DNA of 5,345 nt. It comes from Clostridiaceae bacterium (GTDB lineage Bacteria > Bacillota > Clostridia > Oscillospirales > Acutalibacteraceae). The position numbers and the translations under genes were made by a program. Under the pieces are notes generated by a model, which was not told the origin of the DNA, did no database searches, and worked only from the letters and a program-made list of their open reading frames with translations. The stretch's first letter is position 1. Every line of letters begins with the position of its first letter. Location: positions 1-5,345 of the forward strand of contig JAEDNG010000074.1 of NCBI GenBank assembly GCA_016302625.1. The letters run 5' to 3'. Positions 4,885 through 5,345 of this stretch are shown here, piece after piece.

Positions 4885-5094
4885 AAAGCCTGTAAACAAT
4901 AATCCGCTTTTTTACAGCTTCGCCGCTGATGGCTTGACTTTATATTTCGCATGTTATTGTCACAAGCATACGGACAATAACATACTCACTCTTTCATCAG
5001 CACCGAGCGCTTTTAAACAGGCGCTGTTTCGTTTACGGCTTTCTGTTTTTGTCCAATAATATTTTGCACGGTCGCGGATTTAAAATACCATACA
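4885..5094. other. Non-coding stretch with nested inverted repeats before folC
   Basis: No gene was found on either strand. The stretch holds several dyads: CTGTAAA/TTTACAG (4890-4896, 4911-4917); a perfect 11-bp pair (4951-4961, 4973-4983) nested inside a 7-bp pair GCTGATG/CATCAGC (4925-4931, 4995-5001); and AGCGC/GCGCT (5006-5010, 5021-5025), which competes with AAACAG/CTGTTT (5015-5020, 5024-5029). The nesting hints at a structured RNA or a small repeat element, but no known class is recognised. Confidence 0.45.
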
Positions 5095-5100
5095 TATAAT
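5095..5100 (+). promoter_or_regulatory. Possible -10 box for folC
   Basis: A perfect TATAAT lies 24 bases before the folC start codon. No recognisable -35 hexamer is found 16-18 bp upstream and there is no extended -10 TG. The promoter would therefore be weak or activator-dependent, and the very short leader would just include the ribosome binding site. Confidence 0.35.
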
Positions 5101-5124
5101 GGAAATTTCGGTGGAGGAATTGTT

Positions 5125-5345
5125 TTGAATTACAGTGAAACTTTAAATTATATACACTCGCTCGGTAAATTTTCAAAGCCTGCCGGTTTAGAGCGGATAA
5201 CCTTGATTTTGGAAAGACTTTGCAATCCGCAGGATAATTTTAAATCAATTCATATCGCAGGAACCAACGGAAAAGGCTCGGTATCAGCAATGCTCGCAAA
5301 GATTTTTGAAACCGCCGGATATAAAACGGGGCTTTTCATTTCTCC
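5125..5345 (+). CDS. folC: Folylpolyglutamate synthase / dihydrofolate synthase, 5' part
   Basis: FolC adds glutamate to dihydropteroate and/or folates using ATP, keeping folates in the cell. Only the first 73 codons are in the window; the family is about 420-440 residues. The N-terminus (NYSETLNYIHSLGKF) and the Mur-ligase-type ATP loop GTNGKGS at 46-52, followed by SAMLAKIFETAGYKTGLFIS, are typical of FolC. The start is a TTG at 5125, chosen because GGAGG (5113-5117) lies 7 bases upstream and the frame has no ATG before the conserved region. It is separated from the sulfur operon by terminators and over 300 bp, so it is a separate unit that continues past the window edge. Confidence 0.9.
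   Translation, partial: MNYSETLNYIHSLGKFSKPAGLERITLILERLCNPQDNFKSIHIAGTNGKGSVSAMLAKIFETAGYKTGLFIS

Overview
The window looks like chromosomal DNA of a low-to-moderate G+C Firmicute, most likely a Clostridia-class (Oscillospiraceae-like) gut anaerobe. This is inferred from AT-rich intergenic DNA with near-consensus housekeeping promoters, strong GGAG-type ribosome binding sites, tRNA genes that encode their CCA ends, a long divergent PRPP synthetase of the type seen in Clostridia, and a metY-cysK-Rrf2 cluster. All main genes are ordinary metabolic genes. No mobile element, CRISPR array or phage gene was seen.

Layout, left to right. Positions 52-257 (minus strand) hold a tRNA-Thr(UGU)/tRNA-Tyr(GUA) pair behind a near-consensus promoter at 276-304. 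Positions 361-413 are a strong terminator for the minus-strand PRPP synthetase gene (438-1568). The leader of that gene (about 1569-1800) is full of inverted repeats. The last of them would bury the ribosome binding site and end two bases before the start codon. After an AT-rich divergent region, a perfect TTGACA-17-TATAAT promoter (1969-1997) drives a plus-strand transcription unit: a short Cys-containing leader ORF (2031-2135), metY (2141-3424), cysK (3443-4375) and an Rrf2-family regulator (4379-4810). Two terminator-like hairpins follow. A non-coding stretch with nested inverted repeats leads to the 5' end of folC (5125 onward, cut by the window edge).

The plus-strand unit is a sulfur-assimilation operon. 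MetY and CysK both add sulfide to O-acetylated amino acids, giving homocysteine and cysteine. The regulator keeps three cysteines in the region where IscR binds its Fe-S cluster, so it may link cysteine supply to Fe-S or redox status.

The most interesting element is the metY leader. It encodes a 34-residue peptide with Cys-Arg-Cys-Cys at residues 22-25. The same RNA can fold so that an 11-bp stem covers the metY ribosome binding site, with the Cys codons inside the structure. This is what a cysteine-sensing translational attenuator should look like. The PRPP synthetase leader is a second, independent case of apparent Shine-Dalgarno occlusion.
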